Source: CAYPGJ01 sp964638515
Lineage (GTDB): Bacteria > Planctomycetota > Phycisphaerae > Phycisphaerales > UBA1924
Direction of reading: 5' to 3'
Assembly (NCBI GenBank): GCA_964638515.1
Contig: CAZWZL010000051.1
Coordinates: 1 to 13,984, forward strand
Length of the DNA stretch: 13,984 bases
The position numbers and the translations under genes are program-made. Positions 1 to 5,394 of this stretch are shown here, piece by piece. The notes below the pieces were generated by a model. That model did no database searches, was not told the origin of the DNA, and was given only the letters and a program-made list of their open reading frames with translations. Every line of letters begins with the position of its first letter. Within the stretch, counting starts at the first letter, position 1.

Positions 1-744
1 CGGGCCGCCGATCTCGAACTGCCCCGTCGGATTGACGTGCACGATGATCTTGTCGTTCCACCACGGGCCGAGCACCGGCTTGACGACATGTTCGATGATC
101 TCTCGCTTGAGCGCCTCCTGCTCCTTCTTGCCGTTCCAACGCTTGTCGTGCTGGGTCGAGAGCACGACCGTGTGCACCCGGTTGGGCGCCGCGGTGGCGT
201 CGTGGCTCGCGTACTCCACCGTCACCTGGCTCTTGGCGTCCGGACGCAAGCCCGGGATCGTCCCGGCCCGACGCACCTCGGCCTGCCGCTCGACGAGCCG
301 CTGGGACAGCTGGATCGGCAGCGGCATCAGCTCCGGCGTCTCTCGGCACGCGAACCCGAACATCATGCCCTGATCGCCTGCGCCCTGCTCCTTGATCTGC
401 CCCTTCTCGTCCTTCTCGTCCACGCCGCGCGCGATGTCCGCCGACTGCTTCTTGATGCACTGCAGCACGGCCATGGACTGGTGGTCAAACGCCATCGCGG
501 GATCGGTGTAGCCGATCCGCTCCACCGTCTTCCGCACGACCTCGTCGACGTCCACCCACCCTCGGCGCAGTGTCACCTCCCCCGAAACCACGGCCATGCC
601 CGTGGAGACCATCGTCTCGCACGCGACGCGCGCGCCGGGATCCTGCGCGAGCATCGCGTCCAGGATCGCATCGCTGATCTGGTCCGCCACCTTGTCCGGG
701 TGGCCCATCGACACCGACTCCGACGTGAACAATCGACGAGGCAT
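1..744 (-). CDS. metK: S-adenosylmethionine synthase, N-terminal 248 residues (cut by window edge)
   Basis: Makes S-adenosylmethionine from ATP and methionine in the cytoplasm. The reverse strand from the ATG at 744 reads MPRRLFTSESVSMGHPDK. GHPDK (14-18) holds the ATP/metal-binding His15 and Asp17, and the family signature GAGDQG is at 121-126. The frame stays open to base 1, ending NPTGQFEIGGP, which matches the middle of the family, so about 130-150 C-terminal residues lie outside the window. The start is set by AAGGAG (complement of 750-755) five bases upstream. No classical SAM-I, SAM-II or SAH riboswitch sequence was recognised upstream. The upstream 700 bases are hairpin-rich and may be its leader or a separate RNA. 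Identity is certain; its regulation is inference. Confidence 0.97.
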   Translation of the reverse strand, partial: MPRRLFTSESVSMGHPDKVADQISDAILDAMLAQDPGARVACETMVSTGMAVVSGEVTLRRGWVDVDEVVRKTVERIGYTDPAMAFDHQSMAVLQCIKKQSADIARGVDEKDEKGQIKEQGAGDQGMMFGFACRETPELMPLPIQLSQRLVERQAEVRRAGTIPGLRPDAKSQVTVEYASHDATAAPNRVHTVVLSTQHDKRWNGKKEQEALKREIIEHVVKPVLGPWWNDKIIVHVNPTGQFEIGGP

Positions 745-787
745 GCGCGCTCCTTAGAGGCCCTCGAGTGGGCAACGTCTTCTCCAC

Positions 788-809
788 TTCATCCGGATAT
801 ACGGATGAA
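788..809 (-). other. 8-bp inverted repeat in the metK leader
   Basis: TTCATCCG (788-795) and CGGATGAA (802-809) pair perfectly around a 6-base loop. The repeat lies 32 bases upstream of the metK Shine-Dalgarno sequence (750-755). It could be an RNA hairpin near the ribosome-binding site or a dimeric operator; the sequence does not decide. It has no T tract, so it is not a terminator. Confidence 0.5.
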
Positions 810-880
810 TCACGGCCGCCTCCACCGTACGCCTTCCCCGTCTCTTCGGCAAGACCTCCCCAGGGGCTTGGAGCCGCTTC

Positions 881-928
881 AAAAACGCAGTGCGGGCGTT
901 CGCGACCCCTGTGCCGCCGCGAACGCCC
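881..928 (-). terminator. 11-bp perfect hairpin followed by T5, possible 3' end of the upstream RNA
   Basis: GGGCGTTCGCG (894-904) and CGCGAACGCCC (918-928) are an exact 11-bp inverted repeat around a 13-base loop. On the minus strand, five T (complement of 881-885) follow after eight bases. That gap is longer than in a classical intrinsic terminator, so the role is tentative. If it does terminate, the RNA predicted to start near 1462 would be about 580 nt long. Confidence 0.35.
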
Positions 929-945
929 GATTCGTGTCTTCATCG

Positions 946-964
946 GAGAGCGTCGTCCGCTCTC
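946..964 (-). other. 7-bp hairpin in candidate RNA
   Basis: GAGAGCG (946-952) and CGCTCTC (958-964) pair perfectly around a five-base loop. It lies 18 bases from the 11-bp repeat at 894-928, so the two would stack as consecutive stem-loops near the proposed 3' end. Confidence 0.45.
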
Positions 965-1031
965 GCCTTTCTGTGGCAGAATCGATCCGGCGTCGCTGTC
1001 GCGTCGCCGAGCGTTTCCCCCGCCCCCTTCT

Positions 1032-1072
1032 GTTCGCCCACCAGATAAACGCGGTTTCTTCCGTTTACGAAC
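1032..1072 (-). other. Two-part hairpin in candidate RNA
   Basis: On the minus strand GTTCG (complement of 1068-1072) pairs with CGAAC (complement of 1032-1036). Inside this, TAAAC (complement of 1063-1067 read on the minus strand) pairs with GTTTA (complement of 1046-1050). An asymmetric internal loop separates the two stems, with an A-rich apical loop. Moderate support only. Confidence 0.35.
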
Positions 1073-1126
1073 GCGCTTTCCGGCGAATCTCGAAAGAAAA
1101 GAGACCGGGCGGTGGGGACGCGCGCG

Positions 1127-1149
1127 CCGAGCAAGCCCAGATCGCTCGG
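1127..1149 (-). other. 6-bp hairpin in candidate RNA
   Basis: CCGAGC (1127-1132) and GCTCGG (1144-1149) pair around an 11-base loop. On its own, a six-pair stem is common in GC-rich DNA. It is recorded as one of a series. Confidence 0.3.
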
Positions 1150-1180
1150 TCATCGCACGCCCCCGCCGCCCGTCTGCCCC

Positions 1181-1198
1181 GGGAGCAACCACGCTCCC
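1181..1198 (-). other. 6-bp hairpin in candidate RNA
   Basis: GGGAGC (1181-1186) and GCTCCC (1193-1198) pair around a six-base loop. The stem is short but compact, and is recorded as one of a series. Confidence 0.35.
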
Positions 1199-1293
1199 TT
1201 CCGAGGCCGCACCGCACTGGAAGCAGCCCGAGTCGGCCTTTCGCCGGCCCGAACCGCTCTCTCCCCTCCGGACCCCCCGCTTTCTCCCCAACC

Positions 1294-1322
1294 ACCATCC
1301 GCCTGCATGAGCGGCGGACGGC
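1294..1322 (-). other. 10-pair hairpin with two G-U pairs on the minus strand
   Basis: Arms 1313-1322 and 1294-1303 enclose a nine-base loop. Read as minus-strand RNA, all ten positions pair: eight Watson-Crick, plus G-U at 1319/1297 and 1322/1294. On the plus strand those two positions would be A-C mismatches. The 5' arm includes the repeated GGCCGTCCG element. Confidence 0.5.
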
Positions 1323-1334
1323 CCTCTCTCCTCC

Positions 1335-1372
1335 AATCCCGAATCCCAAGGTTTCCCTTGGAATCCGGGACT
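1335..1372 (-). other. 17-pair hairpin with GAAA tetraloop on the minus strand
   Basis: Arms 1356-1372 and 1335-1351 enclose a four-base loop. As minus-strand RNA, all 17 positions pair: 14 Watson-Crick and three G-U (1362/1345, 1365/1342, 1371/1336). The loop is GAAA closed by G-C, a stable GNRA tetraloop. On the plus strand the loop would be UUUC and the three wobbles would be A-C mismatches. This is the strongest evidence in the window for a folded minus-strand RNA. Confidence 0.65.
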
Positions 1373-1472
1373 TTCTCCCCGCCGGACGGCCTCACCCACG
1401 GGCCTTGATTCCGTTGCTTCGGCCCCGCTCGTTCCCATTCAGGGCGTTTGCTTCGGATCTGCCAGGAAGAGA

Positions 1473-1488
1473 ATCAACCGGCGTGCCA
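1473..1488 (-). promoter_or_regulatory. Sigma-54 (-24/-12) promoter element reading toward metK
   Basis: The minus strand reads TGGCACGCCGGTTGAT. The consensus is TGGCACG-N4-TTGC(A/T). The -24 half is perfect, the spacing (GG-N10) is exact and the -12 half is TTGA rather than TTGC. The -12 deviation matters, because that C is strongly conserved, so strength is uncertain. It is divergent from a sigma-54 activator gene, with an operator-like array about 60 bases upstream of its -24 half. The predicted start is near 1462. Confidence 0.55.
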
Positions 1489-1549
1489 GACCATCCAAAC
1501 CGTCGCCATCGCGTTCAAACGCAGATCAGGCTGCCAAACAGGCCATAAA

Positions 1550-1615
1550 TTGTGATAATTCACAACAATATCTGTTGTATTCAACAGTTGTCTCATTATC
1601 TGTTGTATGTCACAA
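1550..1615. promoter_or_regulatory. AT-rich operator array of TTGT/ACAA palindromes, likely activator-binding sites
   Basis: Overlapping inverted repeats include TTGTGA-N4-TCACAA (1550-1565), ACAACA-N5-TGTTGT (1562-1578), CTGTTG-N4-CAACAG (1572-1587), CAACAG-N12-CTGTTG (1582-1605) and TTGT-N5-ACAA (1603-1615). An exact 12-base direct repeat, TATCTGTTGTAT, occurs at 1569-1580 and 1597-1608. Measured from the start predicted at 1462, the array spans about -88 to -153, the usual range for sigma-54 enhancer sites. It also covers the likely promoter of the activator gene, so autoregulation is plausible. Which protein binds is not shown. Confidence 0.6.
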
Positions 1616-1616
1616 T
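1588..1616 (+). promoter_or_regulatory. Possible housekeeping promoter of the sigma-54 activator gene
   Basis: TTGTCT (1588-1593), a 17-base spacer and CACAAT (1611-1616) each match four of six positions of the -35 and -10 consensus. The -10 ends six bases before the GTG at 1623, so transcription would begin at or next to the start codon and give a leaderless mRNA. It overlaps the palindromes, which would let a bound regulator repress it. Confidence 0.35.
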
Positions 1617-1622
1617 ACAGGT

Positions 1623-3059
1623 GTGAACGCCGTATCGCTGCGAGACATCCCGGTGCCCGCGATTCGAACGGACGGGGCGTGGCGCATCCGCGAGGTCAAC
1701 GCCGCGGCCAAAGCTCGGCTCGCTGGGCGCGCGGGCGTCGAATCCCTGCCGCTGGGCTCCTTCTTCAACGAGGGTGACGCGCTGCACGAGCGCCTGCGCG
1801 CCACACCAGACGCCCCTCAGGGCGCGCCCGCCGTGCGCGCGCATCTCGCCCGAGATGAACTCGAGACGCCGGTGGATCTCTTCGCGCGCGAGGAAGGCGC
1901 GACGGAGGGATACCTTGTGCTGCTGATTGACGCCTCCGCGCGCGCGGCCTTGCAGGAGGAACTCGAGCGGCTCAAGGACCGGCTCGCCGAGTCCGAGCGC
2001 GAGCGCGACCGGCTCGGCGTGCTTCGACGAGAACTCTCATCGAGCAGCGAGGCGCCGGTCATCATCGGCGGCTCGCTCGCGCTGCAGCGCGCGGTGGCGC
2101 AGGCCGAGCGCGTCGCGCCCTCCGGCGCCACCGTGCTCATTCACGGCGAGACCGGGTCGGGCAAGGACCTTGTCGCGCGCCTCGTCCACGCGCGCTCGCC
2201 CCGATCGGCCGAGGCCTTCGTGGCGCTCAATTGCGCTGCACTTCCGGAAACACTCCTCGAGTCCGAGCTGTTCGGGCACGAGCGGGGCGCCTTCACCGGG
2301 GCCGATCGGCAGCGCCTCGGGAAGTTCGAACTCGCCGACCGGGGCACCCTGTTTCTCGACGAGATCGCCGAACTCTCGATGCCCGCCCAGGCCAAGCTCC
2401 TGCGCGTGCTGCAGAACGGCCGCTTCGAACGCGTCGGCGGCACGCAGGTCATCGCGTCCGATGTGCGCCTCGTCGCGGCCACGCACCGCGATCTGGCGCG
2501 ACAGGTCGAGCGGGGCCGATTTCGAGAGGACTTGTTCTACCGACTCAACGTGTTCCGCATCGAGGTCCCGCCCCTGCGCGATCGGCGCGAGGACCTCAAT
2601 GCGCTTGCAGCCTTCTTTCACGAGCGACACGCACGCCGCATGGGCCGGCCCGTGCTGCCGGTGTCGGATCGCTCCGCCCGCCGGCTGTTGGCCTACGCCT
2701 GGCCCGGCAACGTGCGCGAGCTCGAGAACGCCGTCGAACGAGCCACGCTGCTCGCCGACGCCGATGCGAAGGAACTCGACATCCAGCTGCCCGACGCGCC
2801 GGCGCCCAGCGCGGAGACGCGCGGACGCGCTGCCCACGACGCTCCCCCGCGCGACGTGCTCCTCGACCTCACCGCCGAGCAGCTCCTTCGGCTTCAGATC
2901 ATGCACGCGCTCGAAACGTGCGAGTTCCGCGTGTTCGGACCCCGAGGCGCCGGCGAGAAGCTGGGCATCAATCCGCAGACGCTCCTCTCCCGCATGGACA
3001 AGCTGGGCATCCCCAGGCCGCGCGCCATGCGCCGGGCCCGCCGCGGGGACGCCCCGTAG
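1623..3059 (+). CDS. Sigma-54-dependent transcriptional activator (PAS-like + AAA+ + Fis-type HTH)
   Basis: Enhancer-binding protein of 478 residues that uses ATP hydrolysis to open sigma-54 RNA polymerase promoters. Residues 1-105 look like a PAS sensor domain (IPVPAIRTDGAWRIREVN), not a phosphorylatable receiver. Residues 106-140 are a charged coiled-coil linker. The AAA+ core has Walker A GETGSGKD (175-182), the sigma-54-contacting GAFTGA loop (222-227), Walker B GTLFLDEI (241-248), the arginine region REDLFYRLNVF (301-311) and WPGNVREL (360-367), all intact. The C-terminal HTH (about 430-465) includes GEKLGINPQTLLSRMDKLGI. I chose GTG 1623 because upstream in-frame codons run through the palindrome array; a TTG at 1575 is possible. 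No clear Shine-Dalgarno. Its gene points away from a minus-strand sigma-54 element, so that promoter is the obvious target by inference. The sensed signal is unknown. Confidence 0.93.
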   Translation: MNAVSLRDIPVPAIRTDGAWRIREVNAAAKARLAGRAGVESLPLGSFFNEGDALHERLRATPDAPQGAPAVRAHLARDELETPVDLFAREEGATEGYLVLLIDASARAALQEELERLKDRLAESERERDRLGVLRRELSSSSEAPVIIGGSLALQRAVAQAERVAPSGATVLIHGETGSGKDLVARLVHARSPRSAEAFVALNCAALPETLLESELFGHERGAFTGADRQRLGKFELADRGTLFLDEIAELSMPAQAKLLRVLQNGRFERVGGTQVIASDVRLVAATHRDLARQVERGRFREDLFYRLNVFRIEVPPLRDRREDLNALAAFFHERHARRMGRPVLPVSDRSARRLLAYAWPGNVRELENAVERATLLADADAKELDIQLPDAPAPSAETRGRAAHDAPPRDVLLDLTAEQLLRLQIMHALETCEFRVFGPRGAGEKLGINPQTLLSRMDKLGIPRPRAMRRARRGDAP

Positions 3060-3104
3060 CCGCCGGATTCAACGCTGCGCGTCGGCGCGAACCGATGAGT
3101 ACAG

Positions 3105-3725
3105 ATGATGCGCCGCCTCCTGCCTCTGGCCGTTCTCGTTCCCGCGTACATGGCGATCGCCCTCACCCTCGCGCTGCGCCGCGGCAACACCGAGTTCCTG
3201 TTCTACGCCGGCGCCATGGCCGTGTGCATCGCGGGTGTGCTGTGGCTTGACCGGCGTGTGCGCCTGCCCATGCACGTCCTGTGGTGCCTGGCCATGTGGG
3301 GGATGCTGCACATGTTCGGGGGCACGCTGCCCATCCCCGCCGAGGTGACCGACCCCGCCGAAGGGCCGTTCGTTCTCTACAACTTTCGACCCGCGCCGTT
3401 CGTGCCCAAGTTCGACCAGCTCGTTCACGCGTTCGGCTTCTTTGCCGCGACGCTCGCCTCGTGGCACGCGCTCCGCGCCGCATCCGGTGGCGCGCTGCGA
3501 CCCGCCCTCGGGCCGCTCATCGGCGTGGCGCTCATCGGCATGGGGCTGGGCGCCTCCAACGAGGTCATCGAGTTTGTGGCCACACGCCTCATCCCCGACA
3601 CCAACGTCGGCGGCTACGAGAACACCGGGTGGGACCTCGTCGCCAATCTCCTCGGCGCCGTGTCCGCCGCCGTGCTCATCCGCGTTTCCGCCACGAGGCG
3701 CGCTTCAGGCCAGAGGCACGCCTGA
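3105..3725 (+). CDS. Six-TM membrane protein, DUF2238/YjdF-like
   Basis: A 206-residue integral membrane protein of unknown function. Hydrophobic segments lie near residues 4-23, 30-50, 57-75, 106-125, 135-160 and 177-195. Conserved-looking polar motifs are KFDQLVHAFGFF, SNEVIEF and NTGWDLVANLLGA. They resemble the His, Glu and W-D motifs of DUF2238 proteins, recalled from memory. It starts at paired ATGs (3105 and 3108) with no strong Shine-Dalgarno. It lies 45 bases after the activator gene on the same strand, so it may be cotranscribed. Its last 21 bases overlap the end of convergent pgl. Although on the plus strand, its sequence is C-rich, in line with its surroundings to the left of 11.4 kb. 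Confidence 0.75.
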   Translation: MMRRLLPLAVLVPAYMAIALTLALRRGNTEFLFYAGAMAVCIAGVLWLDRRVRLPMHVLWCLAMWGMLHMFGGTLPIPAEVTDPAEGPFVLYNFRPAPFVPKFDQLVHAFGFFAATLASWHALRAASGGALRPALGPLIGVALIGMGLGASNEVIEFVATRLIPDTNVGGYENTGWDLVANLLGAVSAAVLIRVSATRRASGQRHA

Positions 3726-4484
3726 CTCGCTCTCCGAGCCTTCCCACGCCGCGCCGTCCACGTACCAACGCATCGACCCCGCCTGCGGCGCCACACCCAG
3801 GATCGGCAGCGTCGCCACGCCCCCCTCCCGCGCCGCGACACGAAGCAGCGTTTCGCGCTTGCTCTGGCCCGTCACCAGCACCGCGATGAACCGCGCGCTG
3901 TTGATCAACGGGAACGTCATCGTGATGCGCGCCGGCGGTGTGACGCTCGGCCCGTCGTTGAATCGCACCAGCCGGCGCGTCTCCGTGGTCGCCGGCGAAC
4001 CCGGGAACAGGCTGGCCGTGTGACCGTCCGAGCCCATGCCCAGCAGCACGAAGTCCAGCCGGTCCTTGCCGCGCCCCCGGGCGGCCAGCTCGCGCACGAG
4101 CTCGCTCTCATACCGCACGTCCGCGTCCTCGTGCTCGCCCTCCATCGGGTGCACGTGCGCGGACGGGATGCCCGAGTGCTCCACGAGCAGCTCGCGGATC
4201 GCGCCGAAGTTCGATCGCTCATCGTCGAACGGCACGCGACGCTCATCCACGATCCAAAGGTGCGCGTGCGACCACGGAAAATCGCGATATTCCGGGCCGA
4301 TCATCAGCCGCCGGTACAGCGGCATCGGCGTCGATCCGCCCGAGAGCGCCATGTGGAACGAGCCGAACTCGCGCACGCACGACATCGCGTGCAGCATCAG
4401 GTCCCCGGCCAGCGCATCCAGCGTCTCGTCCGCGCTCGTGTGCCAGACCAGATCTCCCGGCAGCGCGCCCCGCGCCAAACTCAC
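3705..4484 (-). CDS. pgl: 6-phosphogluconolactonase
   Basis: Hydrolyses 6-phosphogluconolactone to 6-phosphogluconate in the oxidative pentose-phosphate pathway, in the cytoplasm. The protein is 259 residues, normal for the DevB/SOL family, which shares the glucosamine-6-phosphate isomerase fold. Motifs are ALSGGSTP (46-53), DERRVP (80-85), DDERSN (87-92) and GMGSDGHTASLFPG (149-162), which carries the catalytic-site His. The start is GTG at 4484 and overlaps the lpxA stop (GTGA), so translation is probably coupled to lpxA. The 3' end overlaps the DUF2238-like gene by 21 bases on the opposite strand. No zwf or gnd is visible nearby, so pairing with lpxA is by operon, not pathway. Confidence 0.93.
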   Translation of the reverse strand: MSLARGALPGDLVWHTSADETLDALAGDLMLHAMSCVREFGSFHMALSGGSTPMPLYRRLMIGPEYRDFPWSHAHLWIVDERRVPFDDERSNFGAIRELLVEHSGIPSAHVHPMEGEHEDADVRYESELVRELAARGRGKDRLDFVLLGMGSDGHTASLFPGSPATTETRRLVRFNDGPSVTPPARITMTFPLINSARFIAVLVTGQSKRETLLRVAAREGGVATLPILGVAPQAGSMRWYVDGAAWEGSESESGVPLA

Positions 4485-5368
4485 GCCTCCGCCCCCTCGA
4501 CCGCGCCGCCCCCGGCGCCGGCCCGCTCACGCACCGATCGCAGGCTCGCCATCGCGCGCCGGTGCGGAGGCTTGTCCGCCATCATCTGCCGCACGAACTG
4601 CACGAACCGCGCGCTCGGCCCCTCCGGCGAGAGCGCCTCCGCCGCCGCGACGCGATCCTCCAGCTTCGCGCCGGGTCGGTCGCGGTAGATCGCCTTGAAC
4701 ACCGCTTTCACCTGCTCGCGCTCCGCCGCGCTGAATCCCGCGCGACGCATCCCGATCACGTTCAATCCCACCGCGATGTTGATGTCCACGACGACGAGAA
4801 ACGGCGGCACGTGCACCCCCATCCCCGCGCCGCCCCGGAAGAGCGCCCCCTCCCCAACGCGGCAGAACTGGTGCACCGCGCACCCGCCCGACATCACCAC
4901 CCGATCCCCCAGGCTCGAGTGCCCTCCCAGCATCGCGCCGTTGGCCATCGTCACCGAATCGCCGATCCACACGTTGTGGCCCACGTGCGCGCCCGCCATC
5001 AGCAGGCAATCCGAGCCGATCCGCGTCTCCCGCCCCTCACCGCTCTCCTTCACCGTCGGACGATTGATCGTCACGTGCTCGCGGAAGATGTTCCGCGCGC
5101 CGATCACCACCCGCCCCGGGCGAGCGTCGTTGTACGCTCGGTCCTGCGGGTTGCCCCCGAACACCGAATACTCGCCAACCTCGTTCGACTCCCCGATCTC
5201 CACGTTCCGCAACAACGCGGCGCCCCGAAGCAGGCGCGTTCTCGCGCCGACGACGCACCCCGGCCCGACATACGCCAGCGCGCCGACCTCAACCCCTTCC
5301 CCAAGCTCGGCGGAAGGATGGACCTCCGCGGTCGGATGCACCGTGACAGAACGCAAGGTTGTGCTCAC
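4481..5368 (-). CDS. lpxA: Acyl-ACP--UDP-N-acetylglucosamine O-acyltransferase
   Basis: First step of lipid A synthesis: transfers a 3-hydroxyacyl chain from ACP to UDP-GlcNAc. It has 295 residues, against about 262 in E. coli, with an extra C-terminal tail. The N-terminal two thirds are hexapeptide repeats of a left-handed beta-helix. By ungapped comparison with E. coli, GAHVGH (126-131) holds the catalytic His (H131 for H125), VHQFC (165-169) is kept, and Gly179 aligns with the acyl-length-setting Gly173. The C-terminal helical part begins at NVIGMRRAGF. The start is GTG 5368 with no Shine-Dalgarno; TATACT lies six bases upstream. lpxD, lpxC, fabZ and lpxB are not beside it. It implies a lipid A-type outer membrane. 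Confidence 0.93.
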   Translation of the reverse strand: MSTTLRSVTVHPTAEVHPSAELGEGVEVGALAYVGPGCVVGARTRLLRGAALLRNVEIGESNEVGEYSVFGGNPQDRAYNDARPGRVVIGARNIFREHVTINRPTVKESGEGRETRIGSDCLLMAGAHVGHNVWIGDSVTMANGAMLGGHSSLGDRVVMSGGCAVHQFCRVGEGALFRGGAGMGVHVPPFLVVVDINIAVGLNVIGMRRAGFSAAEREQVKAVFKAIYRDRPGAKLEDRVAAAEALSPEGPSARFVQFVRQMMADKPPHRRAMASLRSVRERAGAGGGAVEGAEA

Positions 5369-5374
5369 GCGCCG

Positions 5375-5380
5375 AGTATA
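5375..5380 (-). promoter_or_regulatory. TATACT, possible -10 box for lpxA
   Basis: TATACT on the minus strand ends six bases before the lpxA GTG. It stands out because the flanks are almost pure G/C. No good -35 was seen at 16-18 bases. It may be an internal promoter giving a leaderless lpxA-pgl mRNA. Confidence 0.3.
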
Positions 5381-5394
5381 CCCCGCGCCGCGCG

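Larger units (their letters stand above)
881..1462 (-). ncRNA. Candidate structured non-coding RNA or long metK leader, possibly sigma-54-driven
   Basis: This is a predicted minus-strand transcript. The 5' end is placed 12 bases downstream of the sigma-54-like element at 1473-1488. The 3' end is placed at the T tract after the 894-928 hairpin. Inside are hairpins at 1335-1372, 1294-1322, 1181-1198, 1127-1149, 1032-1072 and 946-964. The first two contain five non-Watson-Crick positions, all G-U on the minus strand and A-C on the plus strand, which favours minus transcription. Short motifs recur: CCGAAGCAA (1448-1456, 1414-1422), GGCCGTCCG (1383-1391, 1315-1323) and GGGGAGAAAG (1371-1380, 1280-1289). 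I compared it from memory with RNase P RNA, tmRNA, SRP RNA and SAM riboswitches and found no match. Reading through into metK as a leader is an equal possibility. Confidence 0.4.
745..1622. other. 878-base intergenic region without a credible protein gene
   Basis: This lies between divergent metK (minus) and the sigma-54 activator gene (plus). From 1540 to 1622 it is AT-rich, in strong contrast to its surroundings, and full of TTGT/ACAA palindromes. From 1490 down to 745 it is GC-rich, and the minus strand is purine-rich, with repeated GAAA and at least eight inverted repeats. Open frames here, including a 317-codon minus frame from 1438 that runs on into metK out of frame, are rich in Gly, Arg and Ser, lack a Shine-Dalgarno sequence and resemble nothing I know. 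I read the region as regulatory and RNA-coding. Confidence 0.75.

Noticed and set aside
745..1000. Known SAM- or SAH-binding riboswitch in front of metK
   Set aside because: No match, as far as I remember the consensus cores of SAM-I, SAM-II, SAM/SAH and SAH classes. A covariance-model search would settle it.
1216..1235. SRP RNA domain IV, because of GGAAGCAGC on the plus strand
   Set aside because: The CAGG-CCGGAAGG apical part is absent and flanking sequence does not form the required stem.
485..1438. 317-codon minus-strand frame starting 24 bases after the predicted sigma-54 start
   Set aside because: Gly/Arg/Ser-rich low-complexity translation, no Shine-Dalgarno, and 260 bases overlap metK on the same strand in another frame. 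Typical of chance frames in GC-rich DNA.
745..1480. RNase P RNA, because of GAGAAAGTCC (minus, 1369-1378) and ACAGAA motifs
   Set aside because: The CR-I order differs (GAGGAAAGTCC expected), neither ACAGAA is followed by the CGGCTTA element, and the other conserved blocks were not found.
37..1548. 503-codon plus-strand frame
   Set aside because: The first half is antisense to clear metK, the rest crosses the hairpin region, and the product is Arg/His/Pro-rich with no recognisable domain.
1550..1565. CRP-type site (TGTGA...TCACA)
   Set aside because: The spacer is 4 rather than 6 bases, and the palindrome is one of an overlapping TTGT/ACAA series better explained as sites of another regulator.
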